From: Anaerolineales bacterium
GTDB taxonomy: Bacteria > Chloroflexota > Anaerolineae > Anaerolineales > Villigracilaceae
Length of the DNA: 25,058 bases
Direction: 5' to 3'
Assembly (NCBI GenBank): GCA_020847355.1
Contig: JADLCG010000078.1
Location: forward strand, 1-25,058
The notes beneath the pieces are model-generated. The model did not search any database. It worked only from the letters and a program-made list of their open reading frames with translations, and had not been told where the DNA came from. A program made the position numbers and the translations under genes. This document shows positions 1 through 7,979 of this stretch, one piece after another. Every line of letters begins with the position of its first letter. Within the stretch, counting starts at the first letter, position 1.

Positions 1-1494
1 GAGCTAGCCGCCGGACGTTTGATCGGCAACGTCTTCGGTACAAGCAACCTAGTTTGGGCGAGCATTATCGGGCTGATTCTCATCTACCTCACGCTTGGAT
101 ATTTCCTCGGCGGCAAATGGGCAGATCAAAACCCAACGCTCGAAGCCATGTATCGCATTTTGGCTTGGGGCGCATTCACGCTCGGACTTGTGCCATATAT
201 CGCCGGTCCCGTTTTGCGGTCGGCGGCAAATGCGTTTGAAGCCCTGAGCGTGGGAATCATGGCTGGCTCGTTCATCGCCGTGCTGATCTTATTCAGCGTG
301 CCAATTACCCTGCTGGGGACTATCTCGCCTTACGCCATTCGTTTATTAGTGGACGACACGTCAAAAGCCGGGCAAACTTCGGGACAAATTTATGCCATCT
401 CCACGCTCGGCTCATTCATCGGGACGTTCGTGCCAACCTTAGTCACCATCCCAACCATCGGCACTACGAAAACATTTCTGTTGTTTAGTTTGGTTTTACT
501 CGCCGTGGCTCTGCTTGGGCTTTTAAAATACGCTAATCAAAAAGCGGCGCTGAAGTTAATCTGGATGCCGCTTCTGCTAATTATCATCGCCGTTTTATTC
601 TCCAATCAAAAGTTGAAGAATAACGCCGGACAAGTGTACGAAACTGAATCCGCTTACAACTACATTCAAGTGCAAGATCAAAACGGTTTTACTTTATTAC
701 GCCTCAACGAAGGTCAAGGGATTCACTCTATCTATCATCCGGACATCTTATATTACAACGGACCTTGGGAGGAATTTTCAGCAGGTCCTTTTTTTTACGC
801 CAATCGCAAACTGACCGATATTAAACACATGGCGATTGTCGGTCTCGCCGCCGGAACTGCCGCGCGTCAAGCCAGCCTGATTTTCCCCAACGTGCAAATT
901 GACGGCTTTGAACTCGACCCAAAAATTGTCGAGGTTGGCAAAAAATACTTTCACATGGATCTGCCCAACCTAACCGTTCACATCGGAGACGGGCGCTTGA
1001 ATCTGGATAGATCGCAAACCAAATATGACATCATCGCCGTAGACGCTTATCGCCCGCCGTACATTCCGCCGCACATGACCACGCAGGAATTTTTCAGAAT
1101 CGTCGCCGCCCACCTAACTGACGACGGAGTCCTGACCATCAACGTTGGCTCAGTCCCAGGCGACCGCCGCCTCATTGACGGACTCGCCACCACGCTCGCG
1201 ACAATTTTCCCGTCCATTCACGTGATGGATATTCCCAACACGCTCAACACAATGATCTTCGCTACCCTGCAACCCACAACCAAAGAGAATTTCGCGGCAA
1301 ATCTCGCCTCGTATTCACAAGACCCAGCGACTCCCCCTTTATTATTAACTACGATGTCCTCCACTTATACCAACCTCAAAGACGGATATACAACGACCAC
1401 AGTCTTCACGGACGATCTCGCTCCCATTGAATGGATCGTCAACGATATGACCGTTAATTTCGTGCTTCAGGGCGGCTTTCAAATTCTGCGCTAG
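1..1494 (+). CDS. Membrane-fused spermidine synthase-like protein, 5' truncated by the window edge
   Basis: The reading frame is open from base 1 to the stop at 1492-1494. A TTG at 19 could be taken as a start, but the codons before it are in frame and continue the same membrane-protein sequence, so the true start lies outside the window. The N-terminal half is strongly hydrophobic, with several membrane helices up to about residue 200 counted from base 19. The C-terminal half is a Rossmann SAM-type domain of the spermidine/spermine synthase family: a glycine-rich loop (GLAAGTAA, near 840-863), an acidic FELDP strand end (near 907-921), a GDGR turn and a DAYRPP active-site-like segment (near 1039-1056). 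Family members transfer an aminopropyl group from decarboxylated SAM to an amine; membrane-fused versions are mostly of unknown substrate. The loop is GxAAGT rather than the classic GGGDG, so polyamine synthesis is not assured. The next gene starts 4 bases downstream, implying cotranscription. Confidence 0.8.
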   Translation, partial: ELAAGRLIGNVFGTSNLVWASIIGLILIYLTLGYFLGGKWADQNPTLEAMYRILAWGAFTLGLVPYIAGPVLRSAANAFEALSVGIMAGSFIAVLILFSVPITLLGTISPYAIRLLVDDTSKAGQTSGQIYAISTLGSFIGTFVPTLVTIPTIGTTKTFLLFSLVLLAVALLGLLKYANQKAALKLIWMPLLLIIIAVLFSNQKLKNNAGQVYETESAYNYIQVQDQNGFTLLRLNEGQGIHSIYHPDILYYNGPWEEFSAGPFFYANRKLTDIKHMAIVGLAAGTAARQASLIFPNVQIDGFELDPKIVEVGKKYFHMDLPNLTVHIGDGRLNLDRSQTKYDIIAVDAYRPPYIPPHMTTQEFFRIVAAHLTDDGVLTINVGSVPGDRRLIDGLATTLATIFPSIHVMDIPNTLNTMIFATLQPTTKENFAANLASYSQDPATPPLLLTTMSSTYTNLKDGYTTTTVFTDDLAPIEWIVNDMTVNFVLQGGFQILR

Positions 1495-1498
1495 GTTT

Positions 1499-2176
1499 AT
1501 GAAGCCTTCTACGCTCGCCGCTTATTTAGTCTCTCTGCTCACGCCGCTGGCATTGATCGGGCTGGCGCTACGCATTTTATTGACTCCGCTTTTCTATACG
1601 CTTGAATACAACCTGCCGTACTTCCCGACAGATGAATACGGCTTCACCACAGCGAATCGCCTGCATTGGGCTCCTTATGCAGTTGATTATCTGGTCAACA
1701 CTGCGGATATATCTTATTTAGGCTCTTTGAAATTTGAGGACGGCTCGGCGCTTTATAACGAACGCGAACTCAGCCACATGCAGGACGTAAAAAACGTAGT
1801 TCGCGGCGCGCTCCGCGTTTGGTATTGGACAATTGGAATCCTAATCATCCTCCTGCTTTCTTCATATCGCCAAAATTGGCATACGGAATATCTCCAAGGG
1901 TTACAACGCGGCGGCGCGTGGATGGTTGGGCTGGCTCTGGTTTTAGCTTTCATTGGCGGCGCGGGCGTTCTCTTCAACCCCGATATTTTCTGGGAGTTTT
2001 TCGCCGGTTTTCACGCCCTCTTCTTCACCGGCGATTCTTGGTTATTTTATTATTCAGATACGCTGATTCGCCTCTTCCCTATGCGCTTTTGGCAGGATGC
2101 GGTTATTGCTTTGGCGGTCATCGCGCTAAGCGGCGGATTTGGGCTGGCTTTTGGACTGCGAAAATACATTCCCTAA
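1499..2176 (+). CDS. TIGR01906/DUF1461-type integral membrane protein
   Basis: This 225-residue protein has an N-terminal membrane helix, an extracytoplasmic loop, then three further hydrophobic segments and a positively charged C-terminus. The loop holds the pattern I associate with the TIGR01906 (DUF1461) family: FPTDEYGFTTANR near residues 40-52, an HMQDVK segment before the second helix, and FFTGDSWLFYY plus LFPMRFWQD before the last helix. No enzymatic role is established for this family to my knowledge. It begins 4 bases after the stop of the spermidine-synthase-like gene, so the two are probably one transcription unit and may work on the same membrane process. No clear ribosome site is visible, which fits translational coupling to the gene upstream. 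Confidence 0.8.
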   Translation: MKPSTLAAYLVSLLTPLALIGLALRILLTPLFYTLEYNLPYFPTDEYGFTTANRLHWAPYAVDYLVNTADISYLGSLKFEDGSALYNERELSHMQDVKNVVRGALRVWYWTIGILIILLLSSYRQNWHTEYLQGLQRGGAWMVGLALVLAFIGGAGVLFNPDIFWEFFAGFHALFFTGDSWLFYYSDTLIRLFPMRFWQDAVIALAVIALSGGFGLAFGLRKYIP

Positions 2177-2229
2177 ACCGCTAAATTTTCTATCATTATA
2201 CAGCTACTCATTCTTCCCCTTCAAGCGTG

Positions 2230-2235
2230 TATAAT
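2230..2235 (+). promoter_or_regulatory. Candidate -10 element upstream of fabG
   Basis: A perfect TATAAT lies 25 bases before the fabG ATG, in the only sizeable gap of this stretch. A start of transcription 6-7 bases downstream would leave a short leader that just includes the AAGAGG ribosome site at 2245-2250. I see no convincing -35 hexamer at the usual distance, so the call rests on the -10 match and position. Confidence 0.4.
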
Positions 2236-2259
2236 TCAATTCATAAGAGGAAAACAACC

Positions 2260-3012
2260 ATGACCTTATCTTTAGAAAACAAAATAGCCTTAATTACCGG
2301 CGGCTCACGCGGCATTGGCAGAGCCATCGCCTTGGAATTTGCCGCGCGCGGCGCGGCGGTTGTCGTCAACTACAACAAATCGCCGGAATCTGCCGAAGAA
2401 GTCGTTCAAAAAATTCACACTGCGGGCGGGAAAGCCGCCGCCTTTCAAGCGGATGTTTCTGATTTCAAACAGGCTGAAGCGCTCGTCAAATTTACAGTAG
2501 ATACCTTCGGCGACTTAAGCATCCTCGTCAACAACGCCGGCATTACGCGGGATCAATTAATTATGATGATGCCCGAAGCGGATTGGGACGCAGTTATCAA
2601 CACCAACTTGAAAAGCGCTTTCAATTGCTCCAAAGCCGCCGTCAAACACATGATGCGTAAACGCATCGGCAGAATTATCAACATGGCTTCCGTCGCGGGG
2701 CAAATGGGCAACGCCGGACAAACCAATTACTCCGCTTCCAAAGGCGGGCAAATCGCCTTCACCAAAGCCTTGGCGCGCGAAGTAGCCGCCAGAAACATCA
2801 CCGTCAATGCCATTGCGCCCGGCTTCGTAGATACAGAAATCCTAGACGCGATGACTCCCGAAACTTTGGAAGCCGCGCTCAAAATGGTCCCGCTTGCCCG
2901 CAAAGGCAAGCCGGAAGAAATTGCCTTCGCCGCCGCTTTTCTCGCTTCAGATGAAGCCGCCTATATCACCGGTCAAGTTTTAGGCGTAGATGGCGGCATG
3001 GCGATGATGTAA
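2260..3012 (+). CDS. fabG: 3-oxoacyl-ACP reductase (SDR family)
   Basis: FabG reduces 3-oxoacyl-ACP to 3-hydroxyacyl-ACP with NADPH in fatty acid elongation. The 250-residue length and all classical SDR motifs fit: TGGSRGIG at residues 13-20 for nucleotide binding, NNAG at 91-94, Asn116, Ser144 (NMASVAGQ), and YSASK with Tyr157 and Lys161 completing the catalytic tetrad. The end is the usual FabG tail (ITGQVLGVDGGMAM). An in-frame GTG at 2227 would add 11 residues, but ATG 2260 has an AAGAGG ribosome site nine bases upstream and matches the normal family start. It opens a run of close-packed genes (asp23-like, nusB, tat genes). SDR proteins can change substrate, but the overall match to FabG is strong; whether it is the only fatty acid synthase reductase in the cell cannot be judged here. 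Confidence 0.92.
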   Translation: MTLSLENKIALITGGSRGIGRAIALEFAARGAAVVVNYNKSPESAEEVVQKIHTAGGKAAAFQADVSDFKQAEALVKFTVDTFGDLSILVNNAGITRDQLIMMMPEADWDAVINTNLKSAFNCSKAAVKHMMRKRIGRIINMASVAGQMGNAGQTNYSASKGGQIAFTKALAREVAARNITVNAIAPGFVDTEILDAMTPETLEAALKMVPLARKGKPEEIAFAAAFLASDEAAYITGQVLGVDGGMAMM

Positions 3013-3045
3013 CCCGCACCGCGCGTAATCACAGGAGAAATTTCT

Positions 3046-3393
3046 ATGACCGAAACCATTCAAGGTAAAACCACAGTCGCGCCGGAAGTGCTCACCACGA
3101 TCGCCAGTCTTTCGGCTTTGCGCGTCGCGGGAGTGAGCCGCCTCGCCCCCGTCCCGGGCGGAGTGAATCGTCTTTTCAAAAAAGGCGCGAGCGAAGGCGT
3201 GCGGATTGAGACTGAAGATAATGTCGCCTTCATTGACTTGCATCTCATCCTCAAACAAGACGTCAACATCCGCGAAGTCAGCCGCAACGTACAAAGAGAC
3301 GTCGCCCGCGCCATCCAAGAAATGGTCGGCATGGAAGTTGACCGCGTCATCATCCACATCGAAGATATAGATTACGGAGAGTCTGAGGCTTGA
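3046..3393 (+). CDS. Asp23/Gls24 family envelope stress protein
   Basis: This 115-residue protein matches the Asp23/Gls24 (DUF322) family: it opens with a short strand (GKTTVAPEVLTTIASLSALRV, residues 5-25), follows with GVSRLAPV, then VAFIDLHLILKQDVNIREVSRNVQRDV, and ends with a VDRVIIHIEDIDY strand. In Firmicutes the family localises to the membrane via a partner and is linked to envelope stress; a copy next to nusB is common in Gram-positive-type genomes and is taken as a housekeeping arrangement. An AGGAG ribosome site at 3033-3037 sits eight bases before the ATG. nusB begins four bases after its stop, so the two are almost surely cotranscribed and probably coupled. Confidence 0.85.
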   Translation: MTETIQGKTTVAPEVLTTIASLSALRVAGVSRLAPVPGGVNRLFKKGASEGVRIETEDNVAFIDLHLILKQDVNIREVSRNVQRDVARAIQEMVGMEVDRVIIHIEDIDYGESEA

Positions 3394-3397
3394 AAGC

Positions 3398-3859
3398 ATG
3401 AAACCCCGAACGAAAGCGCGCGCTCTTGCTTTACAAGCGCTATATGAAATTGATTTATCCAACCATTTGCCGGGCGAAGTTTACAAAACCAGACTGCAAG
3501 AAATCAGCTTGCCGGACGATCTCGCAGAATTCTCCAGACAAATCATCTTCGGCATCTTACCGCTCACCGGCGAACTAGATCAACTCATTGCCAAATATGC
3601 GCCCGAATGGCCCCTCGATCAAATCGCCGCAATTGACCGCAACATTCTACGCCTCGCGCTCTGGGAATTTGCCGTCTATCGTCACACGCCGATCAAAGTC
3701 GTCATCAACGAAGCGGTGGAACTCGCCAAGCATTTCGGCTCCGATACTTCTGCGCGCTTTATCAACGGCGTGCTTGGCTCATTAGCCGATCACGAGCATG
3801 AACTCCAAGAAATCTTAAGCGCAAAAGCGGCGGAACTTGCCGCAAAAACGGATTCGTAA
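3398..3859 (+). CDS. nusB: Transcription antitermination factor NusB
   Basis: NusB binds BoxA RNA together with ribosomal protein S10 and acts in processive antitermination of rRNA operons. The 153-residue length is close to the family norm. Recognisable segments are the basic N-terminus with RALALQALYEID, the central IAAIDRNILRLALWEF helix, and the C-terminal INEAVELAKHFGSDTSARFINGVLG block, which is the most conserved part of the family. The C-terminus has a short alanine/lysine-rich extension. The ATG is four bases after the asp23-like stop, and the tatB-like ATG follows this stop by a single base, so the gene is embedded in one operon. Confidence 0.93.
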   Translation: MKPRTKARALALQALYEIDLSNHLPGEVYKTRLQEISLPDDLAEFSRQIIFGILPLTGELDQLIAKYAPEWPLDQIAAIDRNILRLALWEFAVYRHTPIKVVINEAVELAKHFGSDTSARFINGVLGSLADHEHELQEILSAKAAELAAKTDS

Positions 3860-3860
3860 T

Positions 3861-4256
3861 ATGGAATTTCTCGGCGTAGGACCTTCTGAATTAATCTTTA
3901 TCGTCATCATCGCGCTGATCATCCTCGGACCTAAAGACATGCAAAAAGCCGGAAAAACGATCGGGCAATGGATGCGCAAAATCGTCACCTCAGACGGCTG
4001 GAAGATTTTTCAACAAACCTCGCGCGAACTGCGGACTTTGCCGAATCGCTTAATCCGCGAAGCGAATGACGAATTGAATCAACTCAACAAAGAAATTACT
4101 TCCGCCACAGACTCCGCTCCAGCCCGCCCCAACGACCCAAGCCTGCCGCCACGCTCACAGCCTTTCGCTTCGCCGCCTTCGGCATTTCCGCCCAACAAGA
4201 TCGCCCCGCCCAAAACTGAATCAAAAACAAACGGCGATCAGGAGCCAAATGCGTAA
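3861..4256 (+). CDS. tatB: Twin-arginine translocase subunit TatA/TatB type
   Basis: This 131-residue protein has the Tat small-subunit layout: a short N-terminus with VGPSELIFIVIIALIILGP, one membrane helix with the hinge Gly-Pro near residues 23-24, then an amphipathic helix (DMQKAGKTIGQWMRKI) and a charged stretch. The remainder (about residues 80-131) is low complexity and rich in proline, serine and alanine. A longer cytoplasmic part and pairing with tatC favour a TatB-like role over TatA, but the two cannot be separated by sequence reading alone. A TTG at 3837 would extend it into nusB; ATG 3861, one base after the nusB stop, gives the normal start. The end overlaps the tatC start by eight bases, which implies translational coupling. 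Confidence 0.85.
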   Translation: MEFLGVGPSELIFIVIIALIILGPKDMQKAGKTIGQWMRKIVTSDGWKIFQQTSRELRTLPNRLIREANDELNQLNKEITSATDSAPARPNDPSLPPRSQPFASPPSAFPPNKIAPPKTESKTNGDQEPNA

Positions 4257-5163
4257 TTTCTTTCAGCGGCTTTGGCGGGCGATCACATTTCCATTTCGGC
4301 TCATCTTCAACATCTTCGCCTCGCCATTTCGGGGCGTTGCCCGTTTTACGCATTTCCTCAATTCTGAGCCGGAAGAACGCCCGATTGGCGAAGTATTCGT
4401 AGACCTTGCCACCAATTCCTCCGCGCGACAAATGCTCTGGGAGCAAGTGGAAATTTTGCGCGCGCATATCCTTCGCGCGCTGATTGCGCTCTCGCTGGCG
4501 GTGATTGGCGCATTCTGGTTAGCTGAACCTTTGATGGAATATATGGCGAAGCCAGTCGGCGGACTCACCGCCTTACAAGCGATTGGACCCACCGAAAGCA
4601 TCGGCGTATTTATGAAAGTCGCCCTGCTATCCGGAATTGCAATTGCCATGCCTTATATCGTCTTTGAAATTTGGCTGTTCGCCGCGCCCGGGCTACACGC
4701 GCACGAAAAGAAAATCGGGTTATTTGGCATTCCACTGGCGGCGCTCTTTTTTGTGCTGGGCATGGTTTTCACTTTCTATGTTTTGCTTCCGCCGGCGATC
4801 GCCTTCTTGAAAAATTTTACAAGCATCACACAGACTTGGACCGCTAAAGAATATTTCGCGCTAGTCACGAACCTCATGCTCTGGATCGGCTTGTTCTTTG
4901 AATTTCCGTTGGTCATTTATATACTCACGGCAATCGGCATTGTTCAACCGCAGTTCCTCGCCGAACAATGGCGCATCGCGATTGTGATCATTGCCATCAT
5001 CGCGGCGGCGGTTACGCCGACTGTGGATCCGGTCAATCAGGGTTTGGTGATGTTGCCGATGATTTTGTTATACTTCATCAGCATTGGATTGAGTTATCTG
5101 GCTCACGCCGGGCGCGGAAAGCCCAAAGCCAAAGCAGAAGCCGCTGAAACAGAAACAGGTTAG
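4249..5163 (+). CDS. tatC: Sec-independent protein translocase subunit TatC with long N-terminal extension
   Basis: TatC is the multispanning receptor that binds twin-arginine signal peptides. From about residue 65 the protein follows the family: the cytoplasmic EQVEILRAHILRAL entry with the conserved acidic residue, a first membrane helix, the extracellular loop with ESIGVFMKVALLSGIAIAMPYIVFEIW, the APGLHAHEKK loop whose Glu matches the signal-recognition glutamate of other TatC proteins, and further helices ending near residue 285. The 304-residue length exceeds the usual 240-260 because of about 60 extra residues at the N-terminus (aromatic and arginine-rich, then acidic). The ATG overlaps the tatB-like gene by eight bases. 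The lipoprotein gene follows 42 bases after the stop with its own ribosome site. Confidence 0.92.
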   Translation: MRNFFQRLWRAITFPFRLIFNIFASPFRGVARFTHFLNSEPEERPIGEVFVDLATNSSARQMLWEQVEILRAHILRALIALSLAVIGAFWLAEPLMEYMAKPVGGLTALQAIGPTESIGVFMKVALLSGIAIAMPYIVFEIWLFAAPGLHAHEKKIGLFGIPLAALFFVLGMVFTFYVLLPPAIAFLKNFTSITQTWTAKEYFALVTNLMLWIGLFFEFPLVIYILTAIGIVQPQFLAEQWRIAIVIIAIIAAAVTPTVDPVNQGLVMLPMILLYFISIGLSYLAHAGRGKPKAKAEAAETETG

Positions 5164-5205
5164 AGCGCGTCAGCGGCGCTGGTCATTTTTTCAGGAGAGA
5201 GAAGC

Positions 5206-7719
5206 ATGAAAGCGCAATCGTCACGGTTACGCCAAATCACAGTGATGGCGTTATGTCTCGCCACCTTACTGCAAGGTTGTACCTTATCCTTATTTCAATT
5301 TAACGCGCCGACTTTGCCCAGCGCGACCACCAACACGCCCGACCCAGCTATTCCCACCGTCACGCCGCACCCTATGGCGCAGACTAATTTCATTACTACG
5401 CTCCCCGAGCCTTTGCAACCCGGCGAAACGCTGACGATTGCCGTGCTGGACGAAGTTACGGGACTGCCCGTCAACCCAACCACTTACCCAATGGCGGCGC
5501 GCGACCCGCTCACTTATACAGCCACCCTACCGCTCCCATATAACACCGTCGTGAAGTATCGCTATATCAAACGCACGAGCGCCGGGCAGGTTGTGGAAGA
5601 TACCACCAAAGGGACTTCCATCCGCTATCGCTTGTATTATGCAATTGGACCTGCAGACGTAACTGACATCGTCGCCGACTGGGGAGATAAATCGTACGCG
5701 CGTCCAACCGGCTCGATTCAAGGGCGGGTTTTCAATACGGATACAGGCTCGCCTTTGCCGAACGTGATGGTTTCTGCCGGAGGCATTCAATATCTCACCG
5801 ATTCAACCGGTCATTTTGAATTGAGCGGCGTGCCGGTTGGCACGCATAATCTGGTCGCGTATAGTTTAGACGGCATGTACCACACCTTCCAGCAAGGCGC
5901 GGCAGTGGTGGACGGACAAGTGACTCAAGCGGATATGCGCCTCGCGCCGGCGCGTTTGGTCAATATAACCTTCATCGTTTCAACGCCCGCAGAGACCGTC
6001 CCCGGCGCGCCGGTGAGAATTGCCGGGAATATCCTTCAGCTTGGCAACACTTTCGCAGATTTGGAAGGGTCGCTCAGCGTCGCTCCCGAACGAATGCCCA
6101 CACTGAATCTCCAAGCTGACGGCAAATACGCCGTCTCGATCAGTTTGCCGGTTGGGGCGCACATCCAATATAAATATACGCTCGGCGATGGCTTCTGGAA
6201 CGCCGAGCATAAGAAAAGCGGCGAATGGGTCTTACGCGATTTCATTGTGCCGGAACAAGATTCTACCTTTCAAGATTCAGTCGAAACTTGGCTGGCGGGA
6301 AATTCTTCGCCCATCCTTTTTGAAGTGAACGTCCCTTCCACCACGCCCTCAGGCGATATTATCTACATTCAATTCAACCCGTATGGTTGGACGGAAGCAA
6401 TCCCCATGTGGCCCCTCGGCAACAACCGTTGGGCGTATCAGCTTTACGGTCCAATCAACACGCTCGGCTCATTCGGCTATCGCTATTGCCGCAACGGTCA
6501 ATGCGGTAGCGCGGACGACGCGCAAACTTCCGCCGCCAACACGAGCGGTCGTCAGGCGGTCACCAGCATCACCGCGCAAGATATTCAAGATACCGTCAAC
6601 GCTTGGAAGTGGTTTGAAAACCCCGAACCGGGGACGTTAGTCGGCGCGGCGATTGTGGCGCGCGCCAATGGCTTCATGGCAGGCGTGGAGTTTCAACCGA
6701 CCTTCCGCCCCAATTGGTCATATTTCATTCCACAAGCGCTGATCAACGCGCAGGCAATCGGCTCCAATCAAATTGTTTTCTCGCCCACTTGGACGTATTC
6801 AAGCGTCAACCCGCTAACCTTCGCCACCGCTCCCGGTCAGGACCCGCTGTGGATCGATTCTGCGATTATGCTTTCGCAAGCTAAAACTTTGGGATTGAAT
6901 ACCGCCATCTTCCCGCAGGCAAATTTCGCCAACGGCTCTTCTGCGACGTTTTGGCAGTCCGCTCCGCGAGACGCGCAGTGGTGGCAGACATGGTTCGCCC
7001 GCTATCGCGCCTTCGCCATCCATTACGCCGACCTCGCCACACAATCCGGCGCAGGGACTTTGATCCTCGGCGGCGATTCAATTATGCCCGCCCTGCCCGG
7101 CGGCAAATTGGCGGACGGCTCTTCTTCCAACACCCCAGCGGATGCGGAAGCGCAATGGAAATCCATCATCGCTGAAGTACGCACGCATTTCGGCGGCAAA
7201 GTATATTGGGCATTGCCCTTTGTTGAATCCGGGTTGGATACTCCATTTACCTTTTTACAAGATGTAGATGGAATTTACCTGCTTTGGTCTGCAAAACTTG
7301 CCACGAGTCAAACCGCCACCAAAACAGATTACGCCAACGAAGCTGGGCGCTTGCTGGATAATGAAGTTGCGCCGCTGGCAACCGTGCTAAACAAACCAAT
7401 CATCCTCGCCGTTTCTTATCCCTCTGCGGCTGGAGCGGCGAGCGGCTGTATTCCAGATGCCGGCAGTTGCTTGGATTGGTCTCTGCTCAGCCGCCCCAAC
7501 CCAGATTACGCCTCTGTCAGCCTCAGTTTGCAAACGCAATCTGACTTATACGAAGCGTTATTAATTGCAATTAACAGCCGCGCATGGATTTCCGGATTCG
7601 TCAGCCGCGGATATTATCCGCCCGCCGCGCTTCAAGATAAATCCACGTCCGTTCACAACAAACCGGCGGCAGATATTCTTTGGTATTGGTATCCCAGAAT
7701 GTTGGGCAAAATCCAATAA
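5206..7719 (+). CDS. Modular lipoprotein with starch-binding-like repeats and glycosidase-like C-terminal domain
   Basis: The N-terminus is a lipoprotein signal: basic residues, a hydrophobic stretch and an LLQGC lipobox, with Cys25 as the probable lipidated residue. After a Pro/Thr-rich linker come beta-rich modules: a CBM20-like segment around residues 55-155 (KYRYIKR), a carboxypeptidase-regulatory-like domain around 168-245 (SIQGRVFNTDTGSPLPNV), and two more CBM-like modules around 250-350 and 368-455 (IQYKYTLGDGFWN). Residues from about 478 to the end look like a TIM-barrel glycosidase-like domain (GVEFQPTF at the start, LILGGDSIMPALPGG near 620-635). Where such families often have a catalytic Glu, this one reads GGDS, so activity is doubtful. 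An AGGAG site at 5193-5197 lies eight bases before the ATG. It is probably a cell-surface protein that binds or cleaves a glycan; the substrate cannot be named. Confidence 0.7.
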   Translation: MKAQSSRLRQITVMALCLATLLQGCTLSLFQFNAPTLPSATTNTPDPAIPTVTPHPMAQTNFITTLPEPLQPGETLTIAVLDEVTGLPVNPTTYPMAARDPLTYTATLPLPYNTVVKYRYIKRTSAGQVVEDTTKGTSIRYRLYYAIGPADVTDIVADWGDKSYARPTGSIQGRVFNTDTGSPLPNVMVSAGGIQYLTDSTGHFELSGVPVGTHNLVAYSLDGMYHTFQQGAAVVDGQVTQADMRLAPARLVNITFIVSTPAETVPGAPVRIAGNILQLGNTFADLEGSLSVAPERMPTLNLQADGKYAVSISLPVGAHIQYKYTLGDGFWNAEHKKSGEWVLRDFIVPEQDSTFQDSVETWLAGNSSPILFEVNVPSTTPSGDIIYIQFNPYGWTEAIPMWPLGNNRWAYQLYGPINTLGSFGYRYCRNGQCGSADDAQTSAANTSGRQAVTSITAQDIQDTVNAWKWFENPEPGTLVGAAIVARANGFMAGVEFQPTFRPNWSYFIPQALINAQAIGSNQIVFSPTWTYSSVNPLTFATAPGQDPLWIDSAIMLSQAKTLGLNTAIFPQANFANGSSATFWQSAPRDAQWWQTWFARYRAFAIHYADLATQSGAGTLILGGDSIMPALPGGKLADGSSSNTPADAEAQWKSIIAEVRTHFGGKVYWALPFVESGLDTPFTFLQDVDGIYLLWSAKLATSQTATKTDYANEAGRLLDNEVAPLATVLNKPIILAVSYPSAAGAASGCIPDAGSCLDWSLLSRPNPDYASVSLSLQTQSDLYEALLIAINSRAWISGFVSRGYYPPAALQDKSTSVHNKPAADILWYWYPRMLGKIQ

Positions 7720-7828
7720 CATTCTTCGATCAATTAAGTTCCAGCAGGAAAAGGCTTTATCTAAAATTAACTCAAGTTGCTACCTTTGCAATGATTTTTA
7801 TTAAAGCGTAGTTGCTAAGAGCTTTTTA

Positions 7829-7896
7829 GCCGCGAATTATGCGGATTTTCGCTAATCGCTTCAAAAAAATCTGCGTGAATTAGTGAAATTTGCGGC
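7829..7896. repeat. Imperfect inverted repeat in intergenic region
   Basis: The gap between the modular lipoprotein and the acylase gene holds a 68-base imperfect inverted repeat. The outer ends are GCCGCgAATT (7829-7838) and AAtTtGCGGC at the right end (to 7896), with further partial matches inwards and an A-rich centre (7862-7869). The wording, short CG-AATT blocks repeated and inverted, resembles dispersed intergenic repeats seen in many environmental bacterial genomes. A separate small hairpin (7814-7830, GCTAA/TTAGC ends) sits directly before it and shares its edge. Neither is followed by a clean T run, so I do not call a terminator. Confidence 0.45.
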
Positions 7897-7979
7897 AAAA
7901 GATTTGCGGTAACAACTTAGGTTAAAATTATTATTTCTACGGATAAAGCCCAATATTTATTTTTTACTTCGGAGGAAGT

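Noticed and set aside
19..1494. TTG at 19 as the true start of the first gene
   Set aside because: The frame is open to base 1 and the upstream codons continue the membrane-protein pattern of the family, so the gene is cut by the window edge.
5164..5191. Terminator after tatC
   Set aside because: The stem has only five base pairs with a seven-base loop, and the T run starts several bases later; the next gene follows at 42 bases, so read-through is likely.
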